From Entophlyctis helioformis (Eukaryota > Chytridiomycota > Chytridiomycetes > Chytridiales > Chytriomycetaceae): a DNA stretch of 47,185 nt. Under the pieces are notes generated by a model. The model saw only the letters and a program-made list of their open reading frames with translations, did no database searches and had not been told where the DNA came from. Where the stretch lies: NCBI GenBank assembly GCA_025526915.1, contig JAHLKH010000196.1:1-47185 (forward strand). Reading direction: 5' to 3'. The position numbers and the translations under genes are program-made. This document shows, piece after piece, positions 33,505 through 43,310 of this stretch (positions within the stretch are counted from its first letter, which is position 1; each line of letters opens with the position of its first letter).

Positions 33505-33520
33505 CAGGTCACGTGACCTG
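33505..33520. promoter_or_regulatory. Perfect 16-bp palindrome with E-box core (copy A)
   Basis: CAGGTCACGTGACCTG reads the same on both strands and centres on CACGTG, the core bound by bHLH factors of the Cbf1/Pho4/TFE type. In this copy it lies 70 nt after the NagD-like stop and 48 nt beyond the 3' end of the tRNA. Function is inferred. Confidence 0.6.
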
Positions 33521-33567
33521 GCGACCAACACAAAAAGTGGCGAGCAGTGCCAAACAGGCAAAAGGTG

Positions 33568-33638
33568 TGCGCCAGCCCGGAATTGAACCGGGGGCTCATC
33601 GATGGCAACGATGAATTTTACCACTAAACCACTGGCGC
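33568..33638 (-). tRNA. tRNA-Gly (anticodon GCC), copy A
   Basis: A 71-nt cloverleaf on the minus strand. The acceptor stem is GCGCCAG with CTGGCGC, discriminator A. The D arm is GGTTTAGTGGTA, and the anticodon stem-loop is CATCG-TTGCCAT-CGATG with GCC (plus-strand 33604-33606). The T arm is CCCGG-TTCAATT-CCGGG. No intron and no encoded CCA, as usual in nuclear genes. The upstream (5') side on the minus strand is the duplicated ankyrin gene region. It is identical to copy B at 44556-44626. Confidence 0.97.
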
Positions 33639-33861
33639 TGTCCTCTTGGTGACCGAAAATTGCCCTCACACAGCTTGTACAATGGCTGCATGGCACGATT
33701 GTTTCGTGTGCGTTTGGGGCAAAATGGAATTATCCACATGATTTGGTGCTGGGAAACAGAGAGTGCTGCTGGGAAACAGAGCGTGTGGATCGAGTGGCGG
33801 CACACGGCAGCGAGACATTGGTGGGTGCTGCCACTGGACGGCAGGTGGACGGTGCCGTGGC

Positions 33862-34286
33862 ATGCACGCTGTGAAGGGCGGACACGCGGCTGCACTCGCA
33901 AAGATGCTCGACAAGCAGACGCTGTTTGTTCAGGATCTGGACAGACACGACGAGTCGGTGCGGCATGGCGGGTCTGTGGTGCATGTGGCGGCTGCACATG
34001 GCGCTCTTGGCGTTCTCGAGGTTCTGAATGAGCACAATGCGAGTGCGACTCCCCTCGCATGGATGTGGCAGCAGCACGGGGACACCTGGACGTTGTTGTC
34101 TGGCTGCACGAGAACAGGAGCGAGGGCTGCAGTGCGAATGTGTTTGACTGGGCTGCGCAGGAGGGCCACGCACGCGTCGTCGAGTGGCTGCACAGCAAGC
34201 GCAACGAGGGATCGTTGCGGGTTGTGGTTGAGCCAGCCAGGATGGATGGCATTGAGCGGCTGCAAGCGACGGCATTCACAATGTGA
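33862..34286 (+). pseudogene. Ankyrin repeat gene, copy A, frame-broken
   Basis: Nearly identical to 44850-45275 but with one base fewer near 34057 (CTCGCATGG versus CTCGCACTGG), which puts the second half in another frame. The first part reads MHAVKGGH, ALAKMLDKQTLFVQDLD, VVHVAAAHGALGVLEVLNEHN. The second part (HLDVVVWLHENRSEGC) appears only after the frame change. The break could be a sequencing error or a real lesion in the older copy. Confidence 0.7.
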
Positions 34287-34933
34287 GCACTCTGCTGGCC
34301 ATCCCGCATTCGTTGTGCTGCTCGCTTGCAATGCCAATGAAGTGGTCGAGAGAGAAAGCATTCTATTGAAACAAGAGTCTAGAAGAGCGGAGAGATCCCA
34401 CCACCTCACTTGGCAGCCTTCTTGGCAGCCTTCTTGGTGCTGCGCTTCGCCTTGTGCGAGACGATTGGCAAAATCGGGACATCAATCGCAGCAAGCACCT
34501 TGCTGCTGGCAGGCTTGGCTGGCAGGGGCGGCAGTTCAGCCGGCGCCGTGGTCGTCGCAGAGACATCAGATGCAGCCTTGACATCCACGCCAGCCAGAGC
34601 AGCATCTGCAGGAACACAGATCCATCGCGATCCATGCACGAGTCAGTCGCGCCATTGACCAACAACGCATGATGCACAGCATGCCAGCCAGGGACACCAA
34701 CAGCGTCGCATACCTCTTGCTCGGCGGCTGTAGATGCATCCACAGAAGCCATAGACGGGCCAGTAACCGCACCTGTTTGCATGGTGGAATGCCAGGGCGG
34801 CCAGGCGGAGTGTGAGTTGGCTGGCAATCATCACATGAGCCACAGTGAGGCAGCACGATCAGATGCAGCTTACTGTGGGAACGGGCAGAGGAGAGACTCG
34901 CCGTCGATCTCGTCATCGTCATCCTTTGTGGTC

Positions 34934-34976
34934 GTGGTCGTGGTGGTGGTGGTGGTGGTGCTGGTGGTGGTGGAGG
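34934..34976. repeat. GGT trinucleotide expansion encoding poly-Thr in copy A
   Basis: GGT/GTC units encode a Thr run on the minus strand. The run is clearly longer than in copy B (about 45930-45952), so it changed after the duplication. Confidence 0.8.
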
Positions 34977-35137
34977 CCTCGAGTTCAGCGATTGTTGCCG
35001 TTGGATCGGCGACGACAACAGCGGCAGATGGCTTCTTCTCTCTGAGAACGACGGCATTTCAGATGGCTTTCGATGGTTGGCTGCGATGGCTGTTGAGGCA
35101 CAGAACGAGCAGGCGAAAGACACGATGGGAAAGGCAG

Positions 35138-35283
35138 GAAAGCAGACAGACAGACAGACAGACAGACGGGCAGAAGGAGAGAGCAGTGTCAGTTGACAGA
35201 TTGTCACGGCGCAAGATGCCCATGCGGCGTCAGTCTGTCTGCAACAGAGGACGCATGCCAGCCAGCCAGCCAGCCAGCCAGAC
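35138..35283. repeat. GACA and CAGC tetramer microsatellites in intron 2 of the unknown gene
   Basis: CAGACAGA runs at 35138-35166 and CAGCCAGC runs at 35260-35283. The corresponding runs in copy B are shorter. Confidence 0.8.
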
Positions 35284-35800
35284 CGCGTCGCTGGACTTGC
35301 TGGCCCATGCAGACTGGCTGCGACAAAGTGAAGAATGACAAAGGAGCAACCAAGGCATGCAGACACGCAGACAGACACGCTCTGCAATCAACTCACGCTG
35401 GCCGGATGGGAATGTAAGGGACGGTCACTCCAGCCGCCTTTGGCGTGCTTGGCGGCTTGTTGATGCTAAGCTGCTGGACAGCTTTGGGGGCTTTCACCCA
35501 GCGGTAAACGCGAGGCGAGTTGCCTGCGATTGCGCGGCAAAGGCAAGCAGGTCAGAGGATCAGCGGATGCCCAGAGCAATCAGAAACAATGCAACCGTCG
35601 CGAGCATGTGGAGCATGAGAGAGGCAAGCCGCACAGAAGGCAGACGGCACGCACAAGGTCACGGACACAAAGGAAGCATGCATGCGATGCGAGCAGATCA
35701 GGAAGATGGCATGGCAGAGGAGCGTACCCTGCGTGTTGATGTGGCCAAGCATCGCCACTTCCGCGAATGTGCGTGTCTTGGTGTTGACAGTTGAGGGCAT

Positions 35801-37066
35801 CTTGAGTTTTGTAAAAGTTAGGGAATGCGGAGAGATGTGTGGAATGCTTGCTGCTGTTATGCTGCTCGTGTGTGCGTCGTGTTGCTTGCCGTGCCGTGAC
35901 TGGCCGCTTTCTGGTGAAACAGCTGCTGCTGTGTGGATCTGTGCGTGTCTGTGGAGGCATTCGAAAGATACAAAACAAACGAGGAGAGTGTCTGTGTGTC
36001 CATGAGAGCGGACAAGTGCCACAGCCGGCTGTTCCCAGGTGCATTGGCCGCATCGGTTGGTGTTGGAGAAGAGCAGCGACGATGCAGTGCCTGGATGCGA
36101 TCGTGGTGGCACATGCGAGCTACATCGCACATCAGACGAATGCCGAGCATGGCATGAACGAGCTGGTTGTCACGCACCAATGGATTCGTGCAATGGGCGG
36201 ACAGCCCGGACGGCTGGCGAGTTGGCTCGGCTGGAGGCAGGCAGCGAGACACGAACGAGCAGCGATCAACACGCGGCACCACGATCAGCCAAACGAGTCA
36301 CGCCAGCCACGCCGCGATGGATGCCGCTCGCTTGTGCAAGGAGCAGTCGGTTGGCTGGCTGTGGACAACGAGCGGCTTGCAGGCTGTTGGGGAGGCAAGA
36401 GCGGCTGGTGTCGTGGCTGGATCAGGTGGCGGCGAGTGGTTGGTGGACGGCGTGGGAAAGGGCGGCAGGTGGAGACACGACAGTCGATGCTGCGCAGGGA
36501 CAGCGACACTGAGTGCCGGTGATGTGGCGATGGTGATGCGGACAGACGGTGGATCTCGCGATCACCAACACGCGCGGCACGCGTTGCTCGCACAGCAGCA
36601 TGCCGAGGGACGAGAACGAGGCGGCAATGCCACATGAGGCAATGGACGCGTGGCTGGCAGATGCAGAGATGCGAGACAGCGAGCAGCGAGGCATGCATGG
36701 GCAATGCCGTGCTGGGCGAGTGGCGATTAATGATACCGCACGATGCACGCTGTGTGGCAGCCTGCCTTGGCCGTCTTGTGTCTCTGGTGTGTGCCTGCTG
36801 CATCGCCCTGCTTGTCCATCGTCACAGCCATCGCCTCAGCTGCAGGAAGACATGCTCATTGGACCACCAGACTGACGACGCCATTCACTCGCATTGCCCA
36901 TTTGCATTGCTGTTTGTGCTCTGTGCCGCCATTTCGGGTCGCATTTCCAGACACTCCAATCGCCATCGCAATTCGCGACATTCTGCCAGCATCGCGTCTG
37001 GCTCCCTGTCTTTCCGCCATATCCGACACGAATCAAGACTCGAGATATACTCACAAGCAATACAAC
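35801..37066. other. Gene-poor stretch, possible broken plus-strand gene at 36079-36875
   Basis: 35801-36230 belongs to the duplication and includes the upstream region of the unknown gene. On the plus strand, pieces in different frames look protein-like: QCLDAIVVAHASYIAHQTNAE (36080-36145), a conserved-looking HQWIRAMGGQP shared with copy B, and PRDENEAAMPHEAMDAWLAD (about 36604-36665), ending at 36875. They cannot be joined without several frame changes and match nothing I know. 36876-37066 should be the promoter of the next gene. No RNA gene is visible. Confidence 0.3.
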
Positions 37067-38589
37067 ATGTCCTCTACCAACGCTTCCTCGTCCACTGTCG
37101 CTGCCAGGCAAGTCTCAGTGCCATCCGTGCTGCGTGTCGCACTCTGCCCTGCTGCTGCTCTCTCGGCTGCCGCATCGCATGATCTGATGGGCTATGCCGA
37201 CTGCCCGCTGTCTGCTGTGCTTCTCTATTGCCTCTCTCGCTCTGCTTTCCCATGCAGCTCGTCGGCCACACACGCCACACACGCCACGACCAACACGACG
37301 GCCAACTCGGCTGTCGCATCGCCTGTAAGTGTCGCATGCTTCCACACGGCATGCTGGATCGTCCTCTGTGTTGCTCGCATGGCATGCCTGCTGTCCTGCC
37401 GTCTTTCCGTCCTTTTATCGCATCCCATCGCTCGCTCTGCCCCTCCCCCGTCCCCAGCATGCTGCCTCGCATGCTTTGTTTTCCATCACGATCCGCATTC
37501 GCCGCACATCGCGTCTTGGGACATCCACTTGTCAGTCTGTTTGTTTGCCATGTGGATCTGATTGGCGACTTTGAGTTGCTGCGCTGTCTGGCTGTTTGGC
37601 TGAGTGGATGTCCCCAGACTGCGGCCACTCTCCCATGCGGCTGCCTTGACTGTCTGGCTGACCATCCCGTCCACATTCCCTCTCGTATCACGCATCAGAC
37701 CAACACCACGGTCGCCCAGCCCGACGCGGCTCCGTCCACCGCACCGGCCGTCGCTCTCGCCGCGTCGCCGACCGTTTGGAACTTTGCTGCCCCCGAATTC
37801 GTTCCAGAAGCCCACCAATCGCGCACTGCCTGGCGTTTCGACGTGAACGAGTTCATTCCCGAAGACTCTATCGCAACCGAGATGGCCAGCGACTGTACCG
37901 CTTTGACCGTCGACACCACCACTCTGGCAACCGGCCTGTACCCGCAATATTCTCCGGTCGACAGTGCGATGGCAGTAACACCGCTCGAACTCCCTGTAAG
38001 TCTTGAGTGAATGCACGCTTTGCATGGCACGATGCGATGTTGACATGACCATGCTCCATCAGAAGTTGACAATGGACCAGGCGTTCGCCCGCCAGTTCGA
38101 CCAACTGCACAAGCATCGCGGTCACCACCTGGCATGCACTCGCGGTGGCTGCGCGCCGATGCCGGTGCTATGCTCGTCGCCGCTCCTCGAAACTGAATGG
38201 CAATGGAACGGTGTAGACCGTTTCCAACGAGTTGTAAGTCGCATTGCCGGTGCATTTGAGTGCGTGTCTTGACAGCCAGCCGACTGACACTGACTGCTTG
38301 GCTTGCAGTTTGTCAACTTTGACAACCACACGGGTCATTACATGTGCACGCCATGCGTGTGCAGCTACTGCTGCCCGCACCTGCCAGGCGGTGAGTGCTC
38401 ATGGACATGCGGCTGTGTGGTGGTTGGATGCCTGTGCTTGATCATGGACTGACGATCGTGGTGGCTGTTTGATGCGCAGCCATTCCGACTCCCACATTCA
38501 TGTCGTGGGCCAACTCTGACCGCTGGGCCATGCAGTGGGTCGGCACCACATACAAGATGGTGCCTGCCACTCTCTGGCGTCCATGCTGA
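37067..38589 (+). CDS. Unknown protein with two PAM2-like motifs and a Cys/His cluster
   Basis: Six exons (37067-37107, 37258-37324, 37699-37995, 38063-38233, 38309-38390, 38480-38589) give 255 residues in exact phase. The N-terminus is Ser/Thr/Ala low complexity. Two closely spaced motifs, VWNFAAPEFVPEA (37774-37812) and AWRFDVNEFIPED (37828-37866), share W-x5-EF-x-P, which resembles the PAM2 motif that binds the MLLE domain of poly(A)-binding protein. The C-terminal half has Cys and His in the order LACTRGGC, LCSS, HTGHYMCTPCVC, YCCPH, possibly metal-binding, then a Trp-rich end (MSWANSDRWAMQWVG). Intron 1 has a GCAAGT donor. The family is unknown; a mRNA-binding or turnover factor is an inference. 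Confidence 0.7.
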
Positions 38590-38769
38590 GCGGCTCTTCC
38601 TTGTCTTCTTCTTCTCGATTGTTTCCTATAATAGATGTCCATCCAGCAGGCCGATGAAGCATTCATTGCATCGTGGTCCAGAGAGACTGCGCCAAGAGAG
38701 TGGCCTTTGCGCGTCTGAACAAGCACGCCGCACTGGCAGATATGCATGGACTGTCGGTGGCCTTACCGT
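38590..38769. other. Intergenic stretch between convergent genes
   Basis: 180 nt between the stops of the PAM2-like gene (+) and LIG4 (-). No gene is visible; it should hold both 3' UTRs. Confidence 0.5.
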
Positions 38770-41700
38770 TCATGCAGAGTGTTCATTCTCGTCAGCAATG
38801 AATCGGTGGTCGATGCTGCTCTTGACCCACGAGTCCAGCACAATATGGAAGCGTCGCAGGTGCATTTGCCGTGCTGCAAGCAGAATGCGACGAAACACGT
38901 GCCCGCGCGTCTGTGCATCGGACGGGTCACCTGCAGACACAATCACATGGGTGGTCTCTGCAGAGATGCTGCCCGTTACAATGCCGCCATATGCGCGCAC
39001 TTGCAACGCGACGAGCTCCAGGGGCGAGTCTGTCCATCCCGTGACGCGTTCAACCGCATCGTCAACCACGGTGATATGCCGTGGATCCAGTTGGGACGAG
39101 TCGGACATGTATGTCTTGTGCACTCGAGCGGCCGGCCAGCGATCCAGATACACGACCGTCCGGGAAAACAGCAAGCCGGGACAGATCTGTGCGTCCACAT
39201 ACGGCATGTACCGTTCGTGAATCTCTTGCATTGTCCGACGCCGCTTCAGGTGCTCATCAAACGCAGGCGACCCTGGTGTCCATACATGTGCTTCCAGATC
39301 CGGCGGTGTGTATGGCATCGAGTCAAGAAGCTGCTCATGCCATGAATCTGTTAACCAGGGCAAGGATGCGTGCACCATCAGCAAGACGGAACACATGGCG
39401 CAAGCGTGTACCTCGCGCAGACTGGTGTCAGTAAGGTCCTCAAAGTAGCTGTCACCAAACCGATCCACGTTCTCTTGCATGCGCTTGGCAGTGAGCGGCG
39501 TGCTGTGTAAGAGGTACTTGGGACTGAGGGGGATCGTCTGGTTTGCCGCGATGCAGTCCAGAATGTACTTGGCCTTGACGACATCATACCGATTGGAATT
39601 GATGAGATTCTTGACTCGCGCATCTGTCCAGGGTAAAGCCCAGCCCGTTGTCAGCGCAAGTCAAATGAGGCGGCCGGGCATCGACCCTCACCAATGTAGT
39701 CGCTGACAATCATGCCGGTTGAGGATAATGCATTCTGCACACAGACGCCACCGTGCCCAGAGATGGCTGCCTCAAGCGAATGCTTGGTAACATCTGCTGT
39801 TTGCATCACTTGGCCAGAGAGGGGCAGGTCGGCTGCTGTCGCGACAGGCGAACTGATCAGCACACTGCCTGTCAGACTGCTTCCGTACTCGTCCTTGACG
39901 CGTTGTTCGATCCAGGCGGGACAGATCCAGCGCGTGCAGCCAAGGCAGGCGGGTGCGACATGGCCCTGGAAGACCGCCCAACGCTCGGCAGAACAAGAAA
40001 CTCCATTCCCGCAAACAGATCCGTCATGCGCTGGATGCCGCGCGTGTCACGCCAAGATATGAAGTCAGGACCGTTCGTGCGTTGGAGACAGCCCCAGATC
40101 TATCCATTCCGCCGCCACGACGCCGCGTTGACGATTGCTTGCCATAAGTCTGGGGCAAATATCCGCTCGGACTTGGATCAGCGCCATCCGCCTGATGGCG
40201 ACCCGCAAGCAAGTGGCCATCGTGCACAGTGTGCGGTGTTGGCTGTGGCATCAACTTTGCGTCTGCCCTTGCCCGTCTGTGCTGCCCGCCTCCCATGGTC
40301 GTGCCTGCATGCGACCACCGTTTCTTTGCATGTACGCGTTGAACTGGCTGAGCGTCATGGCGTCTCTCGGCCCCTTGTCGTCGCGCATGCGGATGAATCT
40401 TGGAAACCGCAGCGTGAAGCCAGCAGCAAAGGCATCCGACAAGACGATTTGCGCACCGCGCACCTGCGCAACACGGGCAAGCGCAGGGTTGATAATCATA
40501 TCTGGCCGGTCTTTGGCGCCTTTTGGATGGACGAGCCATGACGGGCACCGATTTTCGTTGAACGGCGTCCAGTGGCCCTTGTCTTGCAGCGACAGAGTGG
40601 CAAGCGTCTCGCGCGTGAACCCGCCGCCCACAGTGCAGATCGACATGTACCGGTCCTCAGTGTCTGACGACGGCCGGTCGTCGCGGATGCAGCACAAAAA
40701 CGACGCCAGATTGCCGGCCGTGTCCTTGCGCTCTCGGCCGTCGCCATACGACGCACCAAGCATGACAACATCAATGTCATCTGCAAGCCCGTCGACATAG
40801 TCGGCTTTGATTTTGAGCCAGCTGTTTGAACGTGCATTGTGACAATAGGCCGATTCGGGGTTCTTGACGATCAGGCCCTCTTCCTGGAGACTCATGTGAT
40901 GGTCGAGCTGGGCAATGATTTCTTTCATGCTGTCGGCCTCGACGTGCTCAGAGATCTGCATCCATCCAGGCTTTGGCGTGATGATCTGCCTGAGGATCTC
41001 GTAGCGTTTCTTGAGAGGCAGATCAATGAGGCATTTGCCGTTGAGATGCAGGATATCAAACACAACGTAGCATGGATTCCGCTTAAGCACTGTCGTCCAT
41101 CACAGCCAAACAGCGGTCAGAAGAGCATCTGGTTGATACGGATCGCATAATCCGCCGTGCTTGATGCCACTTACTTGGATCAAATGCCTTGTACCTGCCT
41201 GTAGCAGCATGGCATGAATCCAAACATCAGCTCGTCCATCTCAAGTGAACCAAGCCGAATGGCACCTGCGCATTACCTTGACCTCCAAACCGAGGCTCAA
41301 AATGACTATTGCTGCTCAGCTTGACAAACGGCACAAAACACTTCTTGAGCTGGTCAAAGACCATCATTTCGCCGTCCAGAATGAGGCTGCCGATTGGTTG
41401 GTGAGACGATCTGTTGCATGCACACAGCCCTGCCTCACGCAGCATGCGCGTCCAGTCACCTCTTGACACTATTGTTGATGCATCCAATGATATGCGGCGT
41501 GAACCGTCCCGTCTGTGCCGAAGCGCCAAAGTCGACAGTATGGTTCTTGCCTCGTCTATCCATTCCCGCGCAAAACGTCAGCAGATGCCAGCATGCGGTC
41601 CATTCGCGCTGCCCGAGGAGCAAACGATACACAATCAGCTCTCACCGTGACCAGTACATGAACTTGCCGTCCTTCATGTGAACCAAGGACCGCTCTCCAT

Positions 41701-42842
41701 CATACTTGGTCTCAATCCAAAACTTTTGATCCTTCATGATCCTGGCTGCCGTTCTTGGCTCGGCAGTGGAGGACAGCATTGGGAGAAACGGCGTAAACAC
41801 GACGGGCTCATGCTTGGTAATGCGAGTCTGGGGGTCGCGCAGATCCGACACGACGGCCTTCAAATCCATGCACACGAGGTAACGAGCGTATGCGTCTGGA
41901 TGAAACAGCGGCAGGATCTTGGTCTCGTGAACTCCAATGTCAACATCTAGATGCCACGATGCCGCGCACAAGGCCGAGTGTCAGCCGTCAAAAGGCTGGC
42001 TGGATGTAGATCGATGATGGCATGCGTCTTACTTTTGAGAATGACCCGCACAAGCCAGGCTTGCTCCTCGGCAGTCAAGTTGGCGACGAAAAACTCGAAA
42101 ATGGCCACACGCTCAGCCAAGACCGGGTCGGCAAACGAGGCTGCATCGTAAGCGTGTGCCGAGGCCGGAGTGATCTTTCGCAGTTTCCGTCTGCCGCTTT
42201 CTTCGTCATCGTCCGAGGAGCCCGAGTCCTCATGGTCGTCAGTCTCATCCGATTGAGCCAGCCCGTCGACCTCTGCGTCCGGATGATGGCGTCCGTCGCG
42301 TCCGCGCCGCAAGCCACCGCCACGGCGGCTCGAGCGTCCGTTGAGCGGCACAAGCTCGTCCAGCTTGTCGTGAATGGCTTTGATGGTGATGCCGGTCGAC
42401 GCCCGGACACGCGCACGCTTCTCCAGAACCGTTACGAGCACGTTTGGAAAGTTGCCAGCAACGCTCTTATCCGAGTGCGCCGGGACTTGGTACGAGAGGA
42501 GAGCCAGTGCGTCTGTCGAACCGGGGGCATGTTGAGCACCTTGATGTATATTCTTGCAATGAGCTTCTCCTTGAGCCCGTACGATGCTCTGCTGGTGTCG
42601 AGCTGTGGCAGTAGCAGCCGCATGATTGGGAACATGTCGACGGGCTCGGGTGCCGGCCTGCGCAAGTCCTGTGACTTGCGGTGAGTGGCTGCACGACGGG
42701 GCGGTCACTCGCACGGGCATTGGCCGCTGACCTGGAAACATCTGCGGATGGCGGCGAGTTTATCGTTTCCACGCCGCTCCTGGACGGTCTTTAACAGCCT
42801 CACGACCAGAGCGAACGGCTGGTCTTGGACACTCGCGCTCAT
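38770..42842 (-). CDS. LIG4: DNA ligase IV
   Basis: The ATP-dependent ligase of non-homologous end joining, which acts with XRCC4/Lif1. Exon 1 is 42842-42732 (MSASVQDQPFALVVRLLK). The N-terminal domain spans 42668-42033 (FPIMRLLLPQLD, YGLKEKLIARIYI) with an acidic loop near 42180-42260. The catalytic Lys motif is FWIETKYDGER (exon 41946-41646). Other motifs are LILDGEMMVFD, YVVFDILHLNGK, EEGLIVKNP and SWLKIKADYVDGL. The OB-fold has GFTLRFPRF. BRCT 1 starts at MTDLFAGMEFLVLPS (about 40050) and BRCT 2 covers 39220-38770, with an inter-BRCT XRCC4-binding region between them. A very short exon (YKAFDP, about 41184-41207) joins neighbours in phase. One base is missing near 42545 (a C run). The end WVKSSIDHRF...ENEHSA parallels the human end. 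Confidence 0.95.
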
Positions 42843-43310
42843 CAATGTCGTGTTGGAGTTTCGGACGAGAACGTTTGTTTGGCGATGTATTTCCGCCAGA
42901 TTTCATTTTATTAAAGTTTGTGTGCAACCAACAAATACTGCGGCCCGTAGCAGGCGGCAGGGTCCGACACCAACAGCAACAACAGTACCGGCAGCAGACC
43001 GGCTCTTTCGGAGAAGACGAGAAGTGGTATAAGAACCAGACGTATTTACTTTGCAGACGGACAGAGAGGCAGCAGAAGGACAGAGAGAGCTGCACGAGGA
43101 GCGGCATGACGAAACAGAGATTGCAGAAGCAACAGCACAGGAAAGAACGAGTCGTGGAGCTGGTCCTGCTGCCGATTGCGTGGACTTGCACCTGCAGATG
43201 TATTCCGTGCCCACTCCATCCCTGCTCCTGATCGTACGCAGACACACATGCTGCTCCTTGTCTTTGGTTTGCTTCTCTGACGGACGAGGCCATTGTATCG
43301 GCTGCGATTA
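42843..43310. other. Intergenic region between LIG4 and the SmB gene
   Basis: 468 nt without a convincing gene. It should hold the LIG4 promoter and the SmB 3' UTR. On the minus strand an AATAAA-type hexamer occurs at about 42906-42912, far from the SmB stop. CAACAG-rich stretches lie at 42970-43000. I see nothing else. Confidence 0.5.

Larger units (their letters stand above)
34406..35800 (-). pseudogene. Unknown duplicated gene, copy A, with internal stop
   Basis: Exons near 35800-35728, 35523-35397, 35080-34880, 34784-34710 and 34605-34406 join in phase. Stretches are MPSTVNTKTRTFAEVAMLGH, GNSPRVYRWVKAPKAVQQL, GVTVPYIPIRPA, ADPTATIAELEAS plus poly-Thr, a Cys patch (LLCPFPQCGYWPVYGFCGC) and a final KKAAKKAAK. 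In exon 3 a CGA Arg codon of copy B is TGA here (complement at about 35059-35061), giving a premature stop. I recognise no family. The Lys-rich end and acidic middle are only compositional clues. The 316-nt intron 2 contains CAGC and GACA tetramer repeats (35138-35166, 35260-35283). Confidence 0.5.
33498..36230. repeat. Segmental duplication, copy A (about 2.7 kb)
   Basis: This stretch aligns base for base, with scattered substitutions and small indels, to 44485-47185. It begins at CAAAGTGCAGG just before the palindrome at 33505. It contains tRNA-Gly, an ankyrin gene copy and an unknown gene copy, plus the upstream region of the latter. The right border cannot be seen because copy B is cut by the window end. 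Copies are direct repeats about 11 kb apart. No transposase, terminal repeat or target-site duplication was seen at the left border. Confidence 0.95.

Noticed and set aside
35138..35283. CAGC/GACA arrays as a CRISPR or satellite array
   Set aside because: These are simple tetramer microsatellites inside an intron, with no spacers, and the genome is eukaryotic.
33498..36230. Duplicated block as a classical transposon
   Set aside because: I saw no transposase, reverse transcriptase, integrase, terminal repeats or poly(A) at the visible border.
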